From Haliotispira sp965263485 (lineage in GTDB: Bacteria > Spirochaetota > Spirochaetia > SP-2023), in assembly GCA_965263485.1 (NCBI GenBank), contig CBDHHO010000004.1, positions 1,984,001-2,048,000 of the forward strand: DNA of 64,000 nt, written 5' to 3'. The position numbers and the translations under genes are program-made. Position 1 is the first letter of the stretch. Every line of letters starts with the position of its first letter. This document shows, in pieces, positions 42,246-49,781 of the stretch. The notes under the pieces were generated by a model. That model worked only from the letters and a program-made list of their open reading frames with translations, was not told where the DNA came from and searched no databases.

Positions 42246-42585
42246 ACACCTTTCTTCCGTAGTTCATTTGTTATCTTTTCACTTCGATACGCACTATCCC
42301 CATATATCTGCGTGACGCCTCAAAATAGCTGCAAGCACCTGTGAGTCGTGCACATTAGCTGCACTTACTTCGTAAGCTAAATTGCTCGTTAGTCGCCGTT
42401 GCAATGTGATTTTTGTATCCGTAGTGGCTTTTGCCATTTTTCTTTGTCCACCTTGCATCCGTATCTTTTTGCCTCATTTTATTCTCGTTTTTCTTGAATG
42501 ATGGAGGGATTTCATCATTTTTGATCTGCTGCTTTTCTGCTCTGGTATTGCGCTGCACAGGCACTTTGACAAAGCTGGCGTTCAC
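42246..42585 (-). mobile_element. IS5-family transposase remnant, copy 2
   Basis: From GTG 42585 the frame gives VNASFVKVPVQRNTRAEK then KMRQKDTDARWTKKNGKSHYG and YKNHIAT, the middle of an IS5-family transposase; it then breaks at the same TAA as copy 1 and continues as VHDSQVLAAIL and DSAYRS in other frames to about 42246. The first catalytic Asp of the usual (V/I)DASFV motif is Asn here. N- and C-terminal parts are missing, so it is dead. It covers the part deleted from copy 1. Confidence 0.85.
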
Positions 42586-42639
42586 AATATTCCCTTATTA
42601 TTGTATTGTAATTGAATAATTGTGATTTGTCCAGTGCTG

Positions 42640-42718
42640 GATTTTTAGAGGTGCCCTTAAGGAGGTAGACCATGTCCAACACCAAACAAAATCCAATATT
42701 CGGGAAGCCCAAGTCGTA
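42640..42718 (+). mobile_element. TIR end joined to the IS5 transposase 5' end
   Basis: GGATTTTTAGAGGTGCCC is followed directly by TTAAGGAGGTAGACC and ATG 42672, encoding MSNTKQNPIFGKPKS and a stop at 42717. The same junction of TIR end, TTAA and this Shine-Dalgarno occurs at 38147-38170, so an element end in front of the transposase gene predates the copies. Confidence 0.7.
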
Positions 42719-42856
42719 GGGGGTTCTCCAATGCGAGCTGGCGCAGCATTGGAGAACCAGGGGAGGGCCGTGCGTAGCCAGGCCCGACCTTCCTCTTTGC
42801 GATCTGGGCGAGCTTGCGCAGCATCTTTTTATGATAGGGAATTTTTAGAGGTCCCC
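42719..42856. mobile_element. TIR element, type B, about 138 bp
   Basis: Contains ATGCGAGCTGGCGCAGCATT and the GGGAGGGCCGTGCG...GGCCCGACCTTCC block shared with 43364-43583, 51634-51861 and 62604-62754, and ends GGAATTTTTAGAGGTCCCC. The left boundary is approximate and no clear target duplication is visible. Confidence 0.6.
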
Positions 42857-42978
42857 TAGTGTATATCGCTTACTACAACCTTTGGCGGTTCTTATCAAAA
42901 AACTTTTGAGCAAAGTCTACATCTGCTATGCACAAGAAAGTAATTATCTTAGACTCCTTGGAGAGAAGGAGGCTGTTG

Positions 42979-43341
42979 ATGAGCGGAGAAAGGGAAGTAG
43001 ATATACAGACCTTGGATACAGTAGAGTTAAAGCAATGGATCCTCGCCTTGGTACGACAAGAAGTGGCCAGTGGAATCAAGGATTCTGAAAAGATGCATAG
43101 CAACGAACTATTGCTTCGAGTCGTGCGCATTGAAGAAACCCTAGTACAGCAGCAACAAAGCCTGGAATTGTTGCTCCATCAGATAGATAAGCGCTTTGAA
43201 CAGGTGGATAAGCGCTTTGAACAGGTGGATAAGCGCTTTGAACAGGTGGATAAGCGTTTTGCCATGTTGCAATGGTTTCTGGGGCTGGGCTTTACTGTCC
43301 TAGCCACGTTGATGTCGCTGTACAATTTTGTCCACTTGTAG
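42979..43341 (+). CDS. Small coiled-coil protein with C-terminal membrane anchor (Bdr/DUF1640-like)
   Basis: 120 residues from ATG 42979, fixed by AAGGAGG at 42966-42972; an earlier in-frame ATG at 42928 lacks one. Residues 1-60 are acidic/helical (VELKQWILALVRQEVA), then come four 7-residue repeats QVDKRFE, then one transmembrane helix (MLQWFLGLGFTVLATLMSLY). This layout of repeats plus C-terminal anchor resembles the Bdr proteins of Borrelia and DUF1640-type coiled coils. Function unknown; probably an oligomeric inner-membrane protein with its coil in the cytoplasm. Confidence 0.7.
   Translation: MSGEREVDIQTLDTVELKQWILALVRQEVASGIKDSEKMHSNELLLRVVRIEETLVQQQQSLELLLHQIDKRFEQVDKRFEQVDKRFEQVDKRFAMLQWFLGLGFTVLATLMSLYNFVHL
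43180..43263 (+). repeat. Four 21-bp repeats encoding QVDKRFE
   Basis: Units at 43180, 43201, 43222 and 43243, each CAGGTGGATAAGCGCTTTGA plus A with few changes. In frame, so copy number alters the coiled-coil length only. Confidence 0.92.
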
Positions 43342-43363
43342 TATCTCGACTTCGCTTGTGTTT

Positions 43364-43583
43364 GGCTCACCTCTAAAAAAATGGTATCGCTTTCCGCGAG
43401 AATGCTACAATTTTGCGAGCTGGCGCAGCATTGGAGAATGAGGGGAGGGCCGTGCGCAGCCAAGGCCCGACCTTCCGCAAATAGAGGAAGCAGGCCATTC
43501 ACTACAAATCCTGCCGGAGGCAGAACCTTTATTCGGCAACAAGATCGCGATTCAGCGCGGAATTGGAATTTTTAGGGGTCCCC
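43364..43583. mobile_element. TIR element, type B/A hybrid, about 220 bp
   Basis: Left end GGCTCACCTCTAAAAAAATG, right end AATTGGAATTTTTAGGGGTC plus CCC. The left part is type B (GCGAGCTGGCGCAGCATTGG); the right part is type A (ATTCGGCAACAAGATCGCG). It overlaps the 3' end of the LacI-family gene. Confidence 0.72.
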
Positions 43584-44638
43584 TTCTGACTTCCCATTAC
43601 AGAACTGGCCCTAGGAATAAAGCGACAGCTCAGTTTTTGCTTGGTGATGGATTCGCGTTCACTGCTAGTGGTTTCATTCATAATCGACAACAATCGACTC
43701 AGAGCTAGTCTGCCGATTTCCTGTTTCGGGATTTCCACCGAACTCAAAGAAGGCTGGAACAGGGGGCTTGCGGGCAGGTTGTCAAAGCCGATCACGGCTG
43801 CGTCCTGCGGAATCCGATACTTCAAGGACTGCAAGGCCTTGATGCAATTGTAGGCAATATAATCATTGGCGCAGATCAGGGCCTGTGGCAACTCATACTT
43901 CTGCAGCAGGCCCTTCATCTCTGTGGCATCAGGGTCTTCATACGGGTCAATACTGTAGCGGCGTTTTAATTCTACATCATAATAATCACAGGCAGTTTCC
44001 AGAGCGCTTTCCCGCTGATAAAAATTAGGAGTATTTTGTTTGCTTCCCACAAATGAAAGAGTCTGCCGCTTTTGTTGTACCAGATGCCGGACGATCTCAT
44101 AGATCACATCGGTATTATTCATGTCAATAAAATCGTAGGGCAAGTGGTCGTAAATTGCGTCGATAAAGACAACAGGTCTATTTAGTGCTCTTGTCAGGGC
44201 ATCAAGTTCGTCAGCTTCCAGTTCTGTGGCAATAACAATATAGCCAAGCCCCGACTGTCGGGTTTGCGTATACAGAGCATCCTTGTTTGTTTCTCCATTC
44301 CAATGCAGAGTCTGTACTTCCAGCTGAACATTTTGTCGTTGTTTTTGCTGCATGGCATACTGCATCATGCCCATGATATAGCCATCGATGAAACTCTGGT
44401 GATGTTCGCCGAGGATGTGCCCGTGCTTGACTACCTGCAGAACCCGCACCGACAGCATCCGGGTACCCGCATTGGGCCGGGAGCCCTGCTTCCCCGCCCG
44501 GTAGTAGCCCAATTCAAAGGCCTGTTCGCGGATTTTCCGGGCCAGGGCCGGGCTGACTCCTTTTTTGTGATTCAGGGCTAGCGATACCGTGGCAGGGGAT
44601 ACTCCCAGCTGCTGAGCCAGTTGTCGGATATTCAGCAT
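43529..44638 (-). CDS. LacI-family transcriptional regulator with element-derived C-terminus
   Basis: 369 codons. The N-terminal HTH (IRQLAQQLGVSPATVSLALN) is typical LacI, followed by a hinge and a periplasmic-binding-protein-like effector domain (QALICANDYIAYNCIKAL, AVIGFDNLPASPLFQPSLSS). It probably represses sugar or nucleoside genes; its ligand is unknown. The last 17 residues (GTPKNSNSALNRDLVAE) and the stop are encoded by the TIR element inserted at 43583, so the native end was close to SCRFIPRASSV. The DNA-binding and effector parts are complete, so function may be retained. No co-directional partner gene is adjacent. Confidence 0.9.
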   Translation of the reverse strand: MLNIRQLAQQLGVSPATVSLALNHKKGVSPALARKIREQAFELGYYRAGKQGSRPNAGTRMLSVRVLQVVKHGHILGEHHQSFIDGYIMGMMQYAMQQKQRQNVQLEVQTLHWNGETNKDALYTQTRQSGLGYIVIATELEADELDALTRALNRPVVFIDAIYDHLPYDFIDMNNTDVIYEIVRHLVQQKRQTLSFVGSKQNTPNFYQRESALETACDYYDVELKRRYSIDPYEDPDATEMKGLLQKYELPQALICANDYIAYNCIKALQSLKYRIPQDAAVIGFDNLPASPLFQPSLSSVEIPKQEIGRLALSRLLSIMNETTSSERESITKQKLSCRFIPRASSVMGSQKGTPKNSNSALNRDLVAE

Positions 44639-44736
44639 AAGGTGAGTGTAATGAAAACTCTTTGGGCGTTGAAGCTATGTGGGATTTTTCTGTTTAGTTG
44701 TGATCATGTTAGTATATATGAATAAGTTGCTGTTTT

Positions 44737-44746
44737 TGTTTAAACA
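44737..44746. promoter_or_regulatory. Possible operator TGTTTAAACA
   Basis: A perfect 10-bp palindrome 99 bp upstream of the LacI-family start, the sort of position used for autoregulation. Assignment is tentative. The rest of 44639-44854 is AT-rich with no gene. Confidence 0.3.
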
Positions 44747-44854
44747 GATCTGTCTATGTTTGATTATGTTGTAACTTTTGTTTGACAAGTGCAAATACAG
44801 GGGTTATGCTTTGGTCTGTCAGAAGTTCGCCTTGTTTTTTATTGTTTGAATTAT

Positions 44855-44910
44855 GGGAACCCCTAAAAATTCCAATTCCGCGCCAGACGAAGGGATTTTT
44901 TAAAGTGCCC
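44855..44910. mobile_element. Minimal TIR element, 56 bp, with TTAT target duplication
   Basis: GGGAACCCCTAAAAATTCC at left, TTTTTTAAAGTGCCC at right, TTAT on both sides (44851-44854, 44911-44914). Almost only the two ends remain. A further solitary end (TTTTTTAGAGGTACCC) lies at 44955-44970. Confidence 0.7.
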
Positions 44911-44995
44911 TTATGATGCCTTGAGGCCTCCATTTGACAACAGAAAAATCAATGTTTTTTAGAGGTACCCTCTAATATTCTCTGGAATGATCCTG

Positions 44996-45154
44996 ATGAG
45001 AGAAGTTTTTTTATCATTTGCCTCGGGCTTATTTGTTGGTGGTCTGTTTACGCTGATTAAATTGCCCATACCAGCTCCGCCTGTGCTTTCAGGGGTGATC
45101 GGAATATTGGGGGTTTATTTAGGGGCAGTGATTGTAAACTATTTCTTAAAATAA
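44996..45154 (+). CDS. XapX domain small membrane protein
   Basis: 52 residues from ATG 44996 (an in-frame ATG at 44987 would add three). Two hydrophobic helices flank KLPIPAPPVLSGVIGILGVY, the conserved core of the XapX (DUF1427) family. It would be a small inner-membrane protein; family function is unknown, though some members sit next to xanthosine or nucleoside genes, which suits the salvage locus downstream. The TAA stop lies inside the ATAA target duplication of the adjacent TIR element. Confidence 0.85.
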   Translation: MREVFLSFASGLFVGGLFTLIKLPIPAPPVLSGVIGILGVYLGAVIVNYFLK

Positions 45155-45318
45155 GGGGACCTCTAAAAATTTGCTTTTGATGCCAGACGAAGGGATTTTT
45201 TGCGGCAGCGAGGAACGGAAGCCGAGGCATACTTTGTTGTATAGTAAGTATTTCGTGACAAAGCTGCTCCGTGAAAAAGACCGAGTCTGGCGCGAAATTG
45301 GAATTTTTAGAGGTCCCC
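45155..45318 (+). mobile_element. TIR element, type A, 164 bp, with ATAA target duplication
   Basis: GGGGACCTCTAAAAATTTGC at left, AATTTTTAGAGGTCCCC at right; ATAA at 45151-45154 and 45319-45322. The plus strand is open throughout (RKPRHTLLYSKYFVTK, REIGIFRGP). It sits between the XapX stop and the deaminase start, so both genes now carry element sequence at their borders. Confidence 0.88.
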
Positions 45319-45334
45319 ATAAGGTTAAGAGCTT

Positions 45335-46690
45335 TTGTTTCTAATTGAAAATGCTTTGATTTATACATGTGATTCACGAAATACCGTGATTCAAGGGCAT
45401 ATATTTGTTGAAAAGGGAGTGATCAGCAAGGTCGCTGCGGGAGCTCCGGGACCAGAGCTTCGCGCCGGAGTAAGCACGGTCCATGATGCTGCAGGTGCTC
45501 TGCTCAGTCCTGGTTTTGTCAACGCGCACACGCATATCCCGATGGTCCTGTTCCGCGACTTGGGCGAGGATATGGCGGGGAAAGATTTGCTGTTCAAACT
45601 CTTCTTCCCCATTGAAAAGGCTTTTGTCAGGCCGGAGCTTGTCTACGATGCGGCGGTACTCTCATGCATGGAATTGCTGAGCGGCGGCGTAACCTGCTTT
45701 GCCGATATGTATTACTTTGAAGAGCAGGTTGCCGCAGCGGCAAAGAGCTTGGGGCTACGCGCCGTTCTGGGCCAGACAATAGCCAATTTCCCAACTCCCG
45801 ACGCGCCTGAGCCTTATGGTGGCCTTGATTTGGCCTGTGATTTTGTCTCCGACTATAAAGAAGATGACTTGATAACTCCCGCTTATGCTCCACACGCGTC
45901 TTACAGTGTAAGCGGAGACTTGCTAAAAGAGATCAATCGCTGTGGACAAGAGGATGGTGTTCCGGTGCTGATCCATCTGGTTGAAATGCGGAATGAAGCT
46001 GAGTTAATGTGGGAGAAGCTCAAAGAAAATTGCGAGCAGATTTCGCCAATCCGCTATTTGGAAAAGCAGGGTCTGCTTAGTCCTCGTTGGCTGGCCGCGC
46101 ATTGCATTCAGGCGGATGATGAGGATTTGCAGATATTAAGAGAATGCGGAGTGCGGGTGTCACACAACCCGTTATCGAACCTCAAGGGAGAGCAGGGAAC
46201 GGCTCGGGCACCGGAAATGTCGCGCTGTGGTATCCCTGTGGGGCTGGGAACGGATGGCCCGTTGGGGGGCAATACCCAGCATTTGTTTGCTGCGATGAGT
46301 TATGCATACTACCTCCATAGAGCCCGGCTAAAGAGTCATACTGCGGTGAGTGCTGGGGATGTGCTGCGCTGGGCAACTTTTGGAGGAGCAGAGGCATTGG
46401 GTCTTGCGGACGAGATCGGTTCGCTGGAAGTGGGTAAGCAGGCGGATATGATTTTATGGCGCAAGGACAGTCCGGCTCTGTATCAGCCGCTGGATATTGC
46501 TGCCGCGATTGTTTTGACCAGTGGTGCGCAAGATATCGATAGTGTCTGGGTCGCGGGCAGGCAAAAGCTTTCCGGCGGACGACTGTTGTACGAGGCTTGT
46601 GATGATGCCCTGTCAAAAGCCCGCAGCTGGCGCAGTGAAATTGCGGCGTACTGTTCAGAGCAAGGTATCCTGACTCCGGGCAATGTATAA
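45335..46690 (+). CDS. mtaD: MTA/SAH deaminase-type amidohydrolase
   Basis: 451 residues; cytoplasmic metal-dependent deaminase of the 5-methylthioadenosine/S-adenosylhomocysteine deaminase (MtaD/TrzA) class. Seen: NAHTHIPM (HxH metal site, about residue 65), HLVEMRNE and AAHCI (further metal ligands, about 210 and 240), SHNPLSNLK and GLGTDGP (about 290-305). Start is TTG 45335: a TAA in frame at 45326 blocks extension and no in-frame ATG lies near, probably because the TIR element inserted at 45318 replaced the native start region. First gene of the nucleoside locus, 13 bp before deoD. Other purine or pyrimidine substrates cannot be excluded. Confidence 0.85.
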   Translation: MFLIENALIYTCDSRNTVIQGHIFVEKGVISKVAAGAPGPELRAGVSTVHDAAGALLSPGFVNAHTHIPMVLFRDLGEDMAGKDLLFKLFFPIEKAFVRPELVYDAAVLSCMELLSGGVTCFADMYYFEEQVAAAAKSLGLRAVLGQTIANFPTPDAPEPYGGLDLACDFVSDYKEDDLITPAYAPHASYSVSGDLLKEINRCGQEDGVPVLIHLVEMRNEAELMWEKLKENCEQISPIRYLEKQGLLSPRWLAAHCIQADDEDLQILRECGVRVSHNPLSNLKGEQGTARAPEMSRCGIPVGLGTDGPLGGNTQHLFAAMSYAYYLHRARLKSHTAVSAGDVLRWATFGGAEALGLADEIGSLEVGKQADMILWRKDSPALYQPLDIAAAIVLTSGAQDIDSVWVAGRQKLSGGRLLYEACDDALSKARSWRSEIAAYCSEQGILTPGNV

Positions 46691-46703
46691 CCAAGAGTAA
46701 AAT

Positions 46704-47432
46704 ATGAATAAACAAAAGATACCTACGCCGCACATCAGTGCCAAGACTGGTGACTTTGCCGAAACGGTGTTGATGCCCGGCGATCCGCTCAGGGCCAAGT
46801 TTATTGCCGAGGACTTCCTCCAGCCGGTAAACTTGATTGGTAGCGTACGCGGCATTTATGGCTATACGGGAAGCTACAAAGGACAAAGAATTTCGGTAAT
46901 GGCCTCGGGCATGGGAATCCCTTCCATCTCAATTTACGCTTATGAACTGTTTCAGTTTTATGGTGTGAAACGGATAGTCCGGATTGGCTCTGTAGGTGCG
47001 CTGCAGGATTCCCTGTGTTTGAGGGATATCTTGTTGAGCATGGGGGCCAGTACTGATTCCAAAGTAAACCGCAAACGCTTTTGGGGTCATGATTTTGCTG
47101 CGATTGCAGATTTTCACTTGCTTGAAACTACAGTAGTCAAGGCGCGGGAGCTTTCTATTCCAGTGCATGTGGGTAACACCCTGACGGCAGACTTGTTTTA
47201 TGAGCCCGAGGGTCTAAAGTCTTTTGAGCATTATCGAAAGATGGGAATACTCGGTGTGGAAATGGAAGCTGCGGGGCTTTACGGTGTTGCGGCGGAACTG
47301 GGCAAAGAAGCACTCTGCGTTTTGAGGGTGAGCGATCACATCCTTTCAGGTGAGAATATGAGCAACGAAGAGCATCAGTTTGGCTTTGAGCAAATGAGTC
47401 ACTTGGCTTTGGAAGCTGCGCTTTGTTTTTAG
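46704..47432 (+). CDS. deoD: Purine nucleoside phosphorylase DeoD-type, copy 1
   Basis: 242 residues, typical hexameric DeoD size. Cleaves purine (deoxy)nucleosides with phosphate to base and (deoxy)ribose-1-phosphate. Seen: N-terminal PTPHISAKTGDFAETVLMPG with GDPLRAK, FYGVKRIVRIGSVGAL, VGNTLTADLFY, VEMEAAGLYG and the catalytic VSDHIL (Asp). All active-site motifs are present. It lies 13 bp after mtaD and shares about three quarters of residues with the second copy at 56328. Two copies in one locus suggest a wide substrate range or dosage. Confidence 0.95.
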   Translation: MNKQKIPTPHISAKTGDFAETVLMPGDPLRAKFIAEDFLQPVNLIGSVRGIYGYTGSYKGQRISVMASGMGIPSISIYAYELFQFYGVKRIVRIGSVGALQDSLCLRDILLSMGASTDSKVNRKRFWGHDFAAIADFHLLETTVVKARELSIPVHVGNTLTADLFYEPEGLKSFEHYRKMGILGVEMEAAGLYGVAAELGKEALCVLRVSDHILSGENMSNEEHQFGFEQMSHLALEAALCF

Positions 47433-47486
47433 TGCGAGAATCAATTTTATGGCAACCTTTAAAAATCGTCAAATAAGGAGCTTACG

Positions 47487-48590
47487 ATGAAAAAAATCAT
47501 AAGTACGATTTCTATACTGGCCTTGTTGGCCAGTTGTGTTTCAGGCACATCTTATTCTCCTCCGGAGAAGGTCCAGTTACTTGCTACGCATAGCATTGAC
47601 ACAGGGCAGATACTTGGTAAATATGCTATTGGAGGGCTTTCTGCGATTGTAGTTCTGCCGGATGGGAGTTTTATAACCTTGACGGATTCCCGGAGTACGA
47701 AGAAGGAAGGGCCATCACGTTTCTACACAGGGCATATCAGTTTTCAGAATGGAGTTATGAAGGGCTTGGACTTGCGGCGTACCATCGCTTTTATAAAACC
47801 TGATGGTACTGAGTTTGCCGAGAAAGAAAGAGATCCGGAAGCCTTCGTTTTAAGCGATGATGGAAATCTGCTCTTTGCTTCTGAAAGAAGCAATACGCTG
47901 GAGCTTGCCTCAGTCGAAAATGGGGCGATTACAAAGACGATGGACCAGTTCCTGCCCGGATACTATTATGGTGAAGAAGGACTGCGCGGGAATCAAGGCA
48001 TTGAAGGAATGAGTCTTTCACCTGATGGCAAATATTTGTTCTTAGCCAGTGAGTCAGCCTTGGTGCGCGATGGGGATGTAGCAAGCCCCGAAAATCCTGC
48101 GGTATCGCGCATTCTCAAAATGGAAAAGAGTGGTAATGGATACAAAGTGCTTGCCGAATATCCCTATTTGGTATCAAAAATACCTATCGTGAGTGCCGAA
48201 TTCAATGTTCAGGACAACGGGGTCTCGGACATTCTTGCCCTGGATGAACATCGTCTGATTTTGATTGAGCGCAATGGTTACGCAGTTAAGCCTAATTATG
48301 CCGGCTTTGACTTCAATATTCGTCTCTACCTTGTCGATTTATCTGTGGCCGACAACATTTCCGGGCAGGCCCAGGTACCCTCAAGCGCCAAAATGGCTGG
48401 TAAAAAATTACTGTTTAATTTATCTGATTTCGTTGATACACCAGATAATGTTGAGGGTATCTCTTTCGGCCCAGATATCGGGAAAAGTAAAACGATAGTT
48501 TTGGTTTCTGACAATAACTTTTCCAATCATCAGGCGACAAAATTTTATCAGTTTAAAGTCCCTTATGAAATTTTGGAGAGTAGTAATTAG
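47487..48590 (+). CDS. Exported lipoprotein with phytase-like (esterase-like beta-propeller) domain
   Basis: 367 residues. Lipoprotein signal peptide KKIISTISILALLASC with Cys at 17. The mature part has the phytase-like (PF13449-type) pattern: GGLSAIVVLPDGSFITLTDS, RDPEAFVLSDDGNLLFASER, GIEGMSLSPDGKYLFLASES and ERNGYAV. Such proteins are periplasmic or surface beta-propellers, often annotated as esterase-like phytase; substrate unknown, possibly phosphate esters feeding the nucleotidase. Its position between deoD and the BMP lipoprotein suggests a role in nucleotide or phosphate scavenging. AAGGAG lies 5 bp before the ATG. Confidence 0.8.
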   Translation: MKKIISTISILALLASCVSGTSYSPPEKVQLLATHSIDTGQILGKYAIGGLSAIVVLPDGSFITLTDSRSTKKEGPSRFYTGHISFQNGVMKGLDLRRTIAFIKPDGTEFAEKERDPEAFVLSDDGNLLFASERSNTLELASVENGAITKTMDQFLPGYYYGEEGLRGNQGIEGMSLSPDGKYLFLASESALVRDGDVASPENPAVSRILKMEKSGNGYKVLAEYPYLVSKIPIVSAEFNVQDNGVSDILALDEHRLILIERNGYAVKPNYAGFDFNIRLYLVDLSVADNISGQAQVPSSAKMAGKKLLFNLSDFVDTPDNVEGISFGPDIGKSKTIVLVSDNNFSNHQATKFYQFKVPYEILESSN

Positions 48591-48619
48591 GGAGCACCCC
48601 TAAAAAAGGAGATTTTTTT

Positions 48620-49726
48620 ATGAAACACAATGTTCTGTATTTCTTGTGCATTTTTGCCTTTCTTTTTGTGGCTTGTAACAAGCAGAAGCAACAGAAAGAA
48701 CGAGCAACAGAAGAGCAGGAGCCTCTTAAAGTGGTTTTTATGGTCAACGGTAATTTAGGGGACCTGTCATTTTTTGATTCGGCCAATCGGGGCATGAGCA
48801 TGCTCAAACAAAAGTATGGCAACAAGATCACAGTGAAGACGATTGAAGCATCAACGGACGACACAAAGTGGCAGCCCGCTCTTGAAGACCTTTCTGATCA
48901 GGATTGGGACGTGATTATTGTCGGCACCTTTACTATGGTGGAAATTCTTAAGCAAGTCGCATCCCAATATCCTGAAAAAAGGTATATTATTTTTGATGGA
49001 GTTGTCAGTGAAGAGAGTAATGTATACTCGATCGTATACAAGCAAAATGAGGCGTCCTTCCTCGCTGGAGCTGTGGCGGCGAAAGTCACTTCCTTAAAGA
49101 ACAATTCCATCGTCAATGCTGGCGAGAAAAAGATAGCGTTTCTCGGGGGCTTGGAGATTCCGGTTATCAATGATTTCCTCGTGGGCTACATAGAAGGGGC
49201 AAAATATTCCGAGCCGGATATCGAGGTACTGATCTCTTATATTGGTAGTTTTGATGACTCGGCAAAGGGAAAAGAGCTTGCTTTGGTGCAATATCAGCAA
49301 GGGGCGGACATAGGTTTTAACGTTGCAGGTGCGGCAGGCCTTGGCCAACTGGATGCGGCAAAAGAAGTGGGCAAATATGCTATTGGAGTGGATTCCGACC
49401 AGTCTCTGCTGTTTAAGAGCAGCGACCCTGAAAAGGCTGCTTTGATAGTCACTTCCGCTTTGAAGCGGGTTGATAATTCACTGGTTCGAGCTATAGATAA
49501 ACATCTGGACGGAAGTTTGCCATATGGACAGATAGAATCCTTGGGTTTTGCCGATGGCGCTGTCGGTATTGCGGCAAATGACAACTACAGAGATATTGTC
49601 CCGGAAGATGTCCGTTCCTACATCGAGCAGGTGCGTAGCGATATTTCTTCGGGTGTGATTCAGGTCAGCACTGCGTTTGGCATGAGTGATGAGGACCTGA
49701 ATAAACTAAAGAATTCTGTGCAATAA
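48620..49726 (+). CDS. BMP-family nucleoside-binding lipoprotein (TmpC/PnrA type)
   Basis: 368 residues. Signal peptide with lipobox FVAC (Cys about 19). The mature protein is the substrate-binding part of a nucleoside ABC importer; the Treponema pallidum homologue PnrA/TmpC binds purine nucleosides and Borrelia BmpA-D are relatives. Seen: VVFMVNGNLGDLSFFDSAN, YPEKRYIIFDG, NEASFLAGAVAAKV, KIAFLGGLEIPV, DIGFNVAGAAGLGQ, YAIGVDSDQ. These are the family's ligand-pocket segments. The ATPase and permeases follow at 51914-55453. Its Shine-Dalgarno (AAAAAAGGAG) overlaps a TIR-like sequence GAGCACCCCTAAAAAA. Confidence 0.93.
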   Translation: MKHNVLYFLCIFAFLFVACNKQKQQKERATEEQEPLKVVFMVNGNLGDLSFFDSANRGMSMLKQKYGNKITVKTIEASTDDTKWQPALEDLSDQDWDVIIVGTFTMVEILKQVASQYPEKRYIIFDGVVSEESNVYSIVYKQNEASFLAGAVAAKVTSLKNNSIVNAGEKKIAFLGGLEIPVINDFLVGYIEGAKYSEPDIEVLISYIGSFDDSAKGKELALVQYQQGADIGFNVAGAAGLGQLDAAKEVGKYAIGVDSDQSLLFKSSDPEKAALIVTSALKRVDNSLVRAIDKHLDGSLPYGQIESLGFADGAVGIAANDNYRDIVPEDVRSYIEQVRSDISSGVIQVSTAFGMSDEDLNKLKNSVQ

Positions 49727-49781
49727 ATTGTAGGCCCATGTGTCTGCTAAATACATAGGCCAATTTTTTCAGGAGGCAACA

